From positions 15,762 through 79,761 of the forward strand of contig CAZKBP010000027.1 of NCBI GenBank assembly GCA_964551015.1: a stretch of DNA of 64,000 nt. The letters run 5' to 3'. The stretch comes from CAZKBP01 sp964551015 (GTDB lineage: Bacteria; Bacteroidota; Bacteroidia; Cytophagales; Microscillaceae). A program made the translations under genes and the position numbers. Below the pieces are notes generated by a model. It ran no database searches and was not told where the DNA came from. It saw only the letters and a list, made by a program, of their open reading frames with translations. Below, one piece after another: positions 50,743 through 59,684 of the stretch; the stretch's first letter is position 1; each line of letters opens with the position of its first letter.

Positions 50743-52108
50743 ACGCGGCTTATTTTTTGTCAGTAGTTTTTATCTTTTATTGTTCATAAGTGCCTGTGAA
50801 ACGGCAGACGAGATTGGCTTTGGCCTCGTGCCCCAAGGCGATGTCGGCGTGCTCTTTTCAGATACGCTCACCGTAGAAGCTTCTACCGTGTTGGGACGTA
50901 TCCCTACCGAAGGGGCTGTTAACTTATTGGCTGGACATTACCAAGACCCAACCTTTGGCGAGGTAGAGGCCAATAGTTATTTTCAATTAGTTGCCGACAG
51001 TTTGCTCCTGATTAATAACAGTGAGGACTTCGATCTAATTTATGATTCCTTAATTTTTGTCGCTAGTTTTCAATATAGTTATCCCGATACGGCAGGTACA
51101 CAGACCTTCCAGTTGCACGCACTTACTGAAGATCTCAATGAAGATGTAGACTACACAAATGATCGTTCTGTTAGCTTTGATCCCAACCCTATTACTTCCA
51201 TTTCAGTACCTTTGGATGACGTGGATGAAAGTCGGACTATTCAAATTCGTATGGATGATCAGTTAGGGCTGGCTCTCTTTGATCTAGCTGATAACAACAC
51301 CAGCCGAGAGGACTATCTGGATATGTTCAAAGGGTATGCCCTGATTCCTGAGCAAAGCGAGGATGTCATAGGCTTCCCTAGCAATTCCGTGGCCATGATT
51401 CTGTACTATTCGGAGAGACGAGACCCAAGTGAGTCATCTGATACCTTAATTAATCGCACGCTAGTCTTTTCTGCTTTGCGTGGTTTGCGTTTTAACCAAA
51501 TCTCCAGCGATCGTACAGGTACAATGATAGAAGAACTACAGCAGCCATTCAGTGAGCTAAAAGCGGAACAAACTGATCAAAACACCTATTTACAAACAGG
51601 CGTAGGTTTACAAACCAAAATAGCCTTTCCCACCCTAGAAAACCTCAATAATCTAGGTAGCGTGGCCATTAATCGTGCTGAGCTGATCATTAGACCTCTT
51701 TTCAGAAGCACAGAAGGTTTTAGACAACCCCCTAATCTAGTACTTTACGAAACTAACGAGACCAATCAAGTCCAGACGACTACGGTAACCTCAGGAACGA
51801 GTGAAGTAGAAGTAGATTTATTAGTACAACGTACCGGAGCTAACCCTTTTGGTTTTAATAGCCCGTTGGTTATGAGTTATAATACCCGTTTTGAAGAGTA
51901 TCGGGCTGATATTACCAACCATTTACAATTAATTTTAACAGGTGATAAGACCAATGAGGCTTTGCTTATTTCGGGCGTTCCTGAAGATCTGGCACCTCAA
52001 TTAGGTGTATTTGGCGATGCTTCTTTGGTCAATCGCCTTCTGATTAATGCCCGTGAGGGTGATTCGTTTGGTGTGAGGCTAAGATTGTTTTACACAGTTT
52101 TTAATTAA
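50720..52108 (+). CDS. DUF4270 lipoprotein
   Basis: Outer-surface-type lipoprotein of 462 aa with an N-terminal signal peptide and lipobox LFISAC at about residue 26 (cysteine lipidation). The rest is a beta-rich domain typical of DUF4270, with no enzymatic motif. The start ATG 50720 is used because an upstream in-frame start (50615) lies deep in the neighbouring gene and would bury the signal peptide. It is the only non-metabolic gene of this run; the start overlaps the previous gene. Function unknown. Confidence 0.88.
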   Translation: MNWSVLAKRGLFFVSSFYLLLFISACETADEIGFGLVPQGDVGVLFSDTLTVEASTVLGRIPTEGAVNLLAGHYQDPTFGEVEANSYFQLVADSLLLINNSEDFDLIYDSLIFVASFQYSYPDTAGTQTFQLHALTEDLNEDVDYTNDRSVSFDPNPITSISVPLDDVDESRTIQIRMDDQLGLALFDLADNNTSREDYLDMFKGYALIPEQSEDVIGFPSNSVAMILYYSERRDPSESSDTLINRTLVFSALRGLRFNQISSDRTGTMIEELQQPFSELKAEQTDQNTYLQTGVGLQTKIAFPTLENLNNLGSVAINRAELIIRPLFRSTEGFRQPPNLVLYETNETNQVQTTTVTSGTSEVEVDLLVQRTGANPFGFNSPLVMSYNTRFEEYRADITNHLQLILTGDKTNEALLISGVPEDLAPQLGVFGDASLVNRLLINAREGDSFGVRLRLFYTVFN

Positions 52109-52183
52109 GTTTTTAAAATCATTTTTTAGAAAGCACATCCATTCACTGCGTCTCGATAGCCATCAAGATACACTTATCGTTGC

Positions 52184-52191
52184 TATTTTTG
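52184..52191 (+). promoter_or_regulatory. -7 box for glmS
   Basis: TATTTTTG matches TANNTTTG, 95 bases before the glmS ATG. It gives a leader of roughly 90 bases that includes the hairpin at 52225-52249. Confidence 0.4.
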
Positions 52192-52224
52192 TCTGTAAGC
52201 ATTTTATAGATATTGATTTTATCG

Positions 52225-52249
52225 AGCCTGTTTTTGAAAAAGGCTTTTT
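52225..52249 (+). terminator. Hairpin with T-run in front of glmS
   Basis: AGCCT (52225-52229) pairs with AGGCT (52241-52245), with inner T/A pairing, followed by TTTT. It either ends DUF4270 transcripts or acts as an attenuator in the glmS leader. It does not resemble the glmS ribozyme. Confidence 0.5.
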
Positions 52250-52285
52250 AAAACTGATGAACATTCAATTAACCAATCTGAACAT

Positions 52286-54121
<1,836 letters not shown>

Positions 54122-54140
54122 CGGGATGCCTGCCCGGCTT

Positions 54141-54190
54141 TCAGTGTTCAGTTATATGCTTCAAAAACTCGGATACTGGCTGAACACTGA
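54141..54190. repeat. Inverted repeat after glmS
   Basis: TCAGTGTTCAG (54141-54151) and CTGAACACTGA (54180-54190) form an 11-bp perfect inverted repeat with a 28-base loop. The left arm is part of a 7-base repeating motif (CAGTGTT). No T-run follows; it may be a transcript end or a dispersed repeat. Confidence 0.65.
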
Positions 54191-54237
54191 TTGCTTACTC
54201 GTCCCTAAAAAGGCTTATTCTAAGAATATTTAGTTTT

Positions 54238-54245
54238 TATCTTTG
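54238..54245 (+). promoter_or_regulatory. -7 box for the methionine leader
   Basis: TATCTTTG matches TANNTTTG and would start transcription at about 54252, giving a complete SAM riboswitch. There is no exact -33 TTG at 19 bases. Confidence 0.5.
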
Positions 54246-54306
54246 AAAATCGGAACCAAGCGACTAGCTTTACGGTTACATACGCAATTGATCATCTTTA
54301 TGATCG

Positions 54307-54419
54307 ATTTATAAAGAAGCACGGAGAGAATGGGCTCTGTGAAGTGCTGGCAACCTGCAACTTATTCCTAAGAGAGGCAAGGTGCTAAATCCCACCTAAA
54401 CTGTTTAGGGAATATAAAT
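54307..54419 (+). promoter_or_regulatory. SAM-I (S-box) riboswitch
   Basis: The conserved S-box pieces occur in order: AAGAA..GGAG, TGGGCTCTGTGAAG, CTGGCAACC and GGTGCTAAATCC. P1 is formed by ATTTATA (54307-54313) and TATAAAT (54413-54419). It binds S-adenosylmethionine and, as in other S-box genes, should repress the downstream met genes when SAM is high. No classical terminator is obvious between it and metY, so the switch may act on translation or use another fold with the ORF behind it. Confidence 0.9.
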
Positions 54420-54429
54420 TTGTCAAACC

Positions 54430-54540
54430 ATGCATTACACATCTGTATTTTCTCTTATTCTGGTTGTTTCTTCCTTGAAATTAACCATCCCTACTCTTTC
54501 ATACGAGCCATCTTTTATTTCCTGTTGTTGTTGCTATTAA
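54430..54540 (+). CDS. Candidate 36-aa leader peptide ending in four cysteines
   Basis: ATG 54430 begins 11 bases after the riboswitch P1 helix. The 36-codon frame ends with Cys-Cys-Cys-Cys-Tyr just before TAA. Strings of the regulatory amino acid near the end of a leader ORF are the mark of attenuation; homocysteine and cysteine supply are the pathway's concern. The Cys codons (TGT TGT TGT TGC) are also a simple sequence repeat, so chance is a real alternative. No ribosome-binding site stands out, which is normal in this phylum. Expression is unproven. Confidence 0.4.
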   Translation: MHYTSVFSLILVVSSLKLTIPTLSYEPSFISCCCCY

Positions 54541-54663
54541 TTGTTTTTGGAGATCTGAGCCTTCAGTCATCAGGTAGGCTTTGTACATCCATTCTCACCT
54601 TTTAGTACAATTACAGCCATTTCTATGGTATTTAATCTTTCACTAATTATACTATTTTAAACT

Positions 54664-55989
54664 ATGTCTAATCACCGATTTGAAACTCTACAGTTGCACG
54701 CGGGCCAAGAGCCTGACCCTACCACCGGCTCACGTGCAGTGCCTATTTACCAAACGACGTCTTATAACTTTAAAAGCTCTGAGCACGGGGCAAATCTGTT
54801 TGCCCTCAAAGAGTTTGGCAACATTTATTCTCGAATCATGAACCCCACTACGGATGTTTTCGAGCAGCGTATGGCCGCCTTAGAAGGAGGGGCAGCGGCC
54901 TTGGCCACGGGTTCGGGACAATCTGCCCAGTTTTTGGCATTAAACAACATCATGCAAGCCGGAGACAATTTTGTATCCACCACTTATCTCTATGGAGGTA
55001 CTTACAATCAATTCAAAGTGGCTTTTAAAAGATTGGGAATTGAGGCTCGCTTTGCCGGGGGAGATAAAGTGGAGAGCTTTGAGAAACTCATAGATGATAA
55101 AACCAAAGCCATTTATCTAGAAACAATCGGAAACCCTGAGTTCAATATTCCAGATTTTGATGTTATTGCTACCCTTGCTCAGAAATACGAAATTCCTTTG
55201 ATTGTCGACAATACTTTTGGGGCAGGAGGCTATCTTTTCCGCCCGATTGAGCATGGTGCTGCCGTAGTGACTTCTTCTGCTACCAAGTGGATTGGCGGAC
55301 ACGGCACGAGCATCGGCGGTATCATCGTAGACGCGGGCAACTTCAACTGGGGTAATGGTAAATTCCCTCAATTTACCGAGCCATCTGAAGGCTACCACGG
55401 GATGAATTTTTGGGAAACTTTCGGCGAAGGAAATGAATTAGGATTGGGCAACATTGCCTTTATCATTCGTGCTCGTGTGGAAGGAATGCGCGATTTTGGT
55501 GCGGCTATCAGTCCTTTCAATTCTTTCTTGCTCTTGCAAGGTCTAGAAACGCTCTCCCTGCGTGTGCAAAGACACGTGGATAATGCGCTCGCCCTTGCTC
55601 AATGGCTGGAAAATCACGAGCAAGTAGACGCAGTACATTACCCTGGATTAGAAAGCAATGCTTACCACGAGTTGGCTAAAAAATACCTGAAACACGGTTT
55701 CGGGGGAGTACTTTCTTTCCAAATCAAAGGCGGTAAAGAAAAAGCAGAGCATTTTGTCAATAGCTTGGAACTCACCAGCCACTTAGCGAACGTAGGAGAT
55801 GCCAAAACTTTGATTATCCATCCGGCTTCTACTACTCACCAACAACTAGATGAGCAAGAACAATTGGCCTCAGGGGTGCACCCCAATGCCCTGAGAGTAT
55901 CCGTGGGCATTGAGCACATTGAGGATATTAAGGCGGATTTCCAGCAAGCTTTTGAGAAAGTAAATCAAGCCGAACCCGTGAGTGCTTAA
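54664..55989 (+). CDS. metY: O-acetylhomoserine sulfhydrylase (MetY)
   Basis: PLP enzyme of 441 aa that makes homocysteine from O-acetylhomoserine and sulfide (direct sulfhydrylation). The Schiff-base lysine lies in SSATKWIGGHG, and the preceding VDNTFGAGGY is the PLP-ring contact. The size and HAGQEPDP start fit the Cys/Met metabolism PLP family, MetY branch. It follows the SAM riboswitch and leads metX and hom, so the operon is a methionine unit. Confidence 0.95.
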   Translation: MSNHRFETLQLHAGQEPDPTTGSRAVPIYQTTSYNFKSSEHGANLFALKEFGNIYSRIMNPTTDVFEQRMAALEGGAAALATGSGQSAQFLALNNIMQAGDNFVSTTYLYGGTYNQFKVAFKRLGIEARFAGGDKVESFEKLIDDKTKAIYLETIGNPEFNIPDFDVIATLAQKYEIPLIVDNTFGAGGYLFRPIEHGAAVVTSSATKWIGGHGTSIGGIIVDAGNFNWGNGKFPQFTEPSEGYHGMNFWETFGEGNELGLGNIAFIIRARVEGMRDFGAAISPFNSFLLLQGLETLSLRVQRHVDNALALAQWLENHEQVDAVHYPGLESNAYHELAKKYLKHGFGGVLSFQIKGGKEKAEHFVNSLELTSHLANVGDAKTLIIHPASTTHQQLDEQEQLASGVHPNALRVSVGIEHIEDIKADFQQAFEKVNQAEPVSA

Positions 55990-56002
55990 ATTTTTATTAT
56001 CC

Positions 56003-57109
56003 ATGCGGCAGCATCTGGCAGGGCTTCGGCTCTGTCAGATGCTTCGTATACTAGATCAGGAACCATTGGAAAAGAAGCAATTTCTATATCAGCATCCCTT
56101 TCCCCTAGAATCAGGAGAAATCTTGCCAGAGTTTGAGCTTAGCTACACCACTTGGGGGCAGCTCCAGTACGATACGCAAGGCAAGCCCAGTAATGTAGTT
56201 TGGATTTGCCACGCGCTCACCGCCAATGCTGAGGCATCTGACTGGTGGGACGGACTCGTGGGTATGGGAAAAATCTACGACCCCACGCAACATTATATCG
56301 TCTGTGTAAATATGCTAGGTTCTTGCTATGGGTCTACCAATGCGCTTTCCATCCATCCCCAAACGGGTCGATCCTATTATTATCAATTCCCTAGTCTTAC
56401 GATTCGTGACATCGTCAAGGCGATGGATTTGCTAAGAATAGAATTGGGCATTCGCAAAATCCATCTCTGTACGGGAGGCTCCATGGGGGGGCAGCAAGCC
56501 ATGGAATGGGCCATTATACAGCCTGATTTGATTGAAAACTTGGCTTTGCTGGCTACCAATGCCCAGCATTCTCCCTGGGGAATAGCCTTTAATGAATCCC
56601 AACGGATGGCCATTCGTACCGATCCCACTTGGGGGCAAGAAGAGCCCGAAGCCGGAAAAGAGGGCTTGAAGACCGCCCGTTCCATTGCTTTGCTTTCTTA
56701 TAGAAATTACCAAACCTATCAAGCCACTCAAGCGGAGGAAACGCCTCAAAAAATCCAAGATTTCAAAGCCGCTTCTTATCAACGCTATCAAGGCGAAAAG
56801 TTGGCTCGTCGCTTTCACGCTTTTGCTTATATGACCTTGTCTTCGGCCATGGATACGCATCACGTGGGCAGAAATCGTGGAGGAAGTGCACTGGCTCTGC
56901 AGAGCATCAAGGCACGTACGCTGATTATTGGGATTGATAGTGATCAACTATTTCCGACCCACGAGCAAAAGTTTCTGGCAGCGCATATCCCCTGTGCTAC
57001 TTATCACGAAATTCACTCCCCCTTTGGGCACGATGGCTTCCTGATTGAGAGTGAACAAATTAGTGAACTCATGAGCGTTTGGCTTTCTGAGGTATTAGCC
57101 AAAAGATGA
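56003..57109 (+). CDS. metX: Homoserine O-acetyltransferase (MetX)
   Basis: Alpha/beta-hydrolase-fold transferase that activates homoserine with acetyl-CoA. The nucleophile sits in GGSMGG, the aspartate in GIDSDQLFP and the histidine in FGHDGF. The start is uncertain: a GTG at 55982 overlaps the metY stop, ATG 56003 gives 368 aa, and ATG 56039 (356 aa) gives the start nearest to typical MetX but lies in the right arm of a 15-bp hairpin (56010-56043). It shares the riboswitch-controlled run with metY and supplies its O-acetylhomoserine. Confidence 0.93.
   Translation: MRQHLAGLRLCQMLRILDQEPLEKKQFLYQHPFPLESGEILPEFELSYTTWGQLQYDTQGKPSNVVWICHALTANAEASDWWDGLVGMGKIYDPTQHYIVCVNMLGSCYGSTNALSIHPQTGRSYYYQFPSLTIRDIVKAMDLLRIELGIRKIHLCTGGSMGGQQAMEWAIIQPDLIENLALLATNAQHSPWGIAFNESQRMAIRTDPTWGQEEPEAGKEGLKTARSIALLSYRNYQTYQATQAEETPQKIQDFKAASYQRYQGEKLARRFHAFAYMTLSSAMDTHHVGRNRGGSALALQSIKARTLIIGIDSDQLFPTHEQKFLAAHIPCATYHEIHSPFGHDGFLIESEQISELMSVWLSEVLAKR
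56010..56043 (+). promoter_or_regulatory. UUCG hairpin at the metX start
   Basis: Arms 56010-56024 and 56029-56043 pair over 15 bp (two G-U pairs) around a TTCG tetraloop. The 3' arm contains the possible metX ATG 56039; the loop is a very stable type. No T-run follows. Confidence 0.7.
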
Positions 57110-57237
57110 GTTAAACTTTTTCAAGTTACTTTTATAATATTTTAACAAACCTGCATAGCTCAGATAATAAGCTCTGTTTAAGGTTTTTATTAATAGAAAA
57201 ACGCTTAAATTAGTGTTCTAAAAAAAATTTTTAAGTA

Positions 57238-58476
57238 ATGGATAAGCATCTCAAACTAGGAATTTTCGGTTTTGGTTGTGTGGGGCAGGGTTTATACGAC
57301 ATTGTTGAAAAAACACATTTCAAAGCCGAGATCAAGAAAATTTGTGTTAAAAACAGGCATAAGAAGCGCCCCATCCCGATGGATTATTTTACCTTCGATC
57401 AGGATGAATTGCTACTGGATGAAGATATTAACCTCATCGTAGAACTAATCGATGACGCTCAAGAGGCTTATAAAATCGTGAAAGCGGCTCTCCAAAGTGG
57501 CAAGAACGTAGTAACGGCTAATAAAAAAATGATCGCCGAACATTTGGAAGAATTCGTGGAGATTCAAAGCAAATTTGGCTCTTCTCTACTCTACGAGGCG
57601 TCCGTCTGTGGGAGTATTCCCATCATTCGTAACCTAGCAGAGTATTATGACAATGAACTCCTCTATTCGGTCAGCGGTATCTTCAACGGCTCTTCTAATT
57701 ATATCCTCTCCAAGGTGATTCAAGAAGGGATGACCTACGAGGAAGCGCTCAAACAAGCCCAAGATTTAGGTTTTGCCGAAACGGATCCTACATTAGATGT
57801 GGGTGGTTTTGACCCAAAATATAAGCTCTGTATCGTTACAGCACACGCTTACGGTGTTTTCATCTCTCCCGAAGACGTTTTCAACCACGGTATTCAGAAT
57901 CTATCCAAATACGATATTCAATTTGCTAATGAAAAAGGCCTCAGACTCAAATTGATGTCCCACGTGGAACGCCTCAATGACCACGAAATCACCCTCCATG
58001 TGATGCCCTATTTTATTCCTGAGCAACATTACCTGTACTATGTTGATAATGAATACAACGGGGTAATCGTAGAGGCCGCCTTTTCCGACAAGCAAGTTTT
58101 CGTGGGGAAAGGTGCCGGAGGGCATCCGACTGGTTCTGCGGTCTTGTCTGATATTTCTTCCCTACGTTTTGGCTATGAATATGAATACCGCAAATACAGC
58201 ACGGGGCGCACCATTCAATATCGTCAAGATGTATTGATCGAGATTTATCTACGTTATCATCGTGAAGAAGACCTAGATCTCTTTGATTTTGAAGATATCA
58301 GTGTTAAATATGTTGGCAAGGAATTCAATTATGTATTTGGTACCATTTCGCTGGCCAAATTAGTAGCCTTGGGTGATGAATTAAACCAAAGGGATATTTT
58401 TATCGCGAACACTGGCCGTAGGGTAGAAAATGAAATTACCCCTGTTTCGGAAGAGGCCGCCGAAGTTTGCGGTTAA
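57238..58476 (+). CDS. hom: Homoserine dehydrogenase
   Basis: Reduces aspartate semialdehyde to homoserine, the branch point to methionine and threonine. 412 aa. The NAD(P) motif is GFGCVGQG near the N-terminus, with the NVVTANKK and catalytic FNGSSNYILS landmarks after it. No C-terminal ACT domain is seen, so allosteric control through it is unlikely. It follows metX after 128 bases and ends in a 4-base overlap with the convergent glycosyltransferase gene. Confidence 0.95.
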   Translation: MDKHLKLGIFGFGCVGQGLYDIVEKTHFKAEIKKICVKNRHKKRPIPMDYFTFDQDELLLDEDINLIVELIDDAQEAYKIVKAALQSGKNVVTANKKMIAEHLEEFVEIQSKFGSSLLYEASVCGSIPIIRNLAEYYDNELLYSVSGIFNGSSNYILSKVIQEGMTYEEALKQAQDLGFAETDPTLDVGGFDPKYKLCIVTAHAYGVFISPEDVFNHGIQNLSKYDIQFANEKGLRLKLMSHVERLNDHEITLHVMPYFIPEQHYLYYVDNEYNGVIVEAAFSDKQVFVGKGAGGHPTGSAVLSDISSLRFGYEYEYRKYSTGRTIQYRQDVLIEIYLRYHREEDLDLFDFEDISVKYVGKEFNYVFGTISLAKLVALGDELNQRDIFIANTGRRVENEITPVSEEAAEVCG

Positions 58477-59660
58477 TCTCTCTGAGAAAAAAGTTTGACA
58501 AATTTTTCTTCCATCAAATGCCTGGAAAATTGCGCTTCTGCCACTTTCCGGGCATTTGCTTGATAAGCACTCAGAAGTCTTGCCTCCTTTAAGAATGGTT
58601 GGAGCTTTTGGTAAAAGTCACTCGGCTTTTCGGGGTCAGCGTAGAAACCACAGCTATTTTTTTCCACGATTTCCCGCAGCCACCCCTTCGTATTGACAAG
58701 GCATAATTTACCCGCCGCGAGTCCATCAAAAAATTTATTCGGGCTTGTAGTTTCCAGCACCGGAATGTTTAGAAAAGAAATATAAACGGCTTGACTGTGA
58801 GCTAGGATGGCTCGCATTTGAAATTTATCCACCGACGGATGAAAATATACATGCCTTAGCTTCTCCTGTGAAGCCTTTTCTTGCAAGAACTTTTGGCGTC
58901 CACCTTCGCCCACGATTAGAAAAGAGACGTTCGTTTCGGCTGCTTGTTGCAAATGCTTGGCGATTTCTAATAAATACTCGAGGTGATTCGCAGCTCCCAG
59001 CGTGCCCGCGTAGGTAATCACGAATTGCCCTTTCAGAAAAGCCCACTCCTCAGGCCAATTTTCCATCGTTGTTTTTTCCTGAAAAAAATCTACATCGGCC
59101 AAGTTTGGAATCAGATGTACTTTTTGGTGGGGAGCCTTGGCCTGAACACTTGCTTGCATTCCGGGCGACAAGGCAATGATTTGCTCGGCTTGCTGATAGA
59201 TTTTTTTTTCTAGTCCGTACAAGATTTTTTGCAAATATTTGTTCGTAATCACACCCATCTGAATAGGAGCCTCCGGCCAGAGATCACGCACCTCAAAAAA
59301 ATACTTTTTCCCGTGTAAATATTTGAGCGTCAATGCCGTTAGTCCGACCGTTAGAGGGGTGGAAGTAATGTAGTAAACGTCTGCTCCCTTGAAACGAGCG
59401 GCCAAACGATAGGCTTTCCAAGCAAATCTTATAAAAGCTTTTACTCTGGCTCTTGTTCCCAGAGCGTTATGATAAGGCACGGCCAAATAATGCACTTGTA
59501 TTCCGTCTATTTTTTTAAGTAAATCATCTTGCTGATGATGACTCGTGATCATAACTACCTCGTGCCCAGCTTGTACCAGTGCCTTGGCTAGGTAATAGGA
59601 GCGAATTGCCCCGCCTTCTTCTGGGGTTTTGAAATACTGATGAATATAGACGATTTTCAT
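58473..59660 (-). CDS. GT4-family glycosyltransferase
   Basis: GT-B fold glycosyltransferase of 395 aa. The N-terminus MKIVYIHQYFKTPEEGGAIRSYYLAKAL is typical of WbuB/WcaI-like GT4 enzymes that build capsule or O-antigen. The C-terminal nucleotide-sugar site carries the ETTSPNKFFDGLAAGKL segment (E then 7 residues later a conserved loop). Donor and acceptor are unknown. Downstream of asnB by 24 bases, so the two are probably one unit, a small polysaccharide-related pair without other wzx/wzy genes nearby. Confidence 0.93.
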   Translation of the reverse strand: MKIVYIHQYFKTPEEGGAIRSYYLAKALVQAGHEVVMITSHHQQDDLLKKIDGIQVHYLAVPYHNALGTRARVKAFIRFAWKAYRLAARFKGADVYYITSTPLTVGLTALTLKYLHGKKYFFEVRDLWPEAPIQMGVITNKYLQKILYGLEKKIYQQAEQIIALSPGMQASVQAKAPHQKVHLIPNLADVDFFQEKTTMENWPEEWAFLKGQFVITYAGTLGAANHLEYLLEIAKHLQQAAETNVSFLIVGEGGRQKFLQEKASQEKLRHVYFHPSVDKFQMRAILAHSQAVYISFLNIPVLETTSPNKFFDGLAAGKLCLVNTKGWLREIVEKNSCGFYADPEKPSDFYQKLQPFLKEARLLSAYQANARKVAEAQFSRHLMEEKFVKLFSQRD

Positions 59661-59684
59661 AACTGAGGCTATCCAGAGGTAAAG

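Noticed and set aside
54420..54605. 61-aa frame starting TTG after the riboswitch
   Set aside because: It reads in a different frame through the same region as the Cys-ending ORF and lacks a good start; its hydrophobic Leu run is a by-product of the T-rich sequence.
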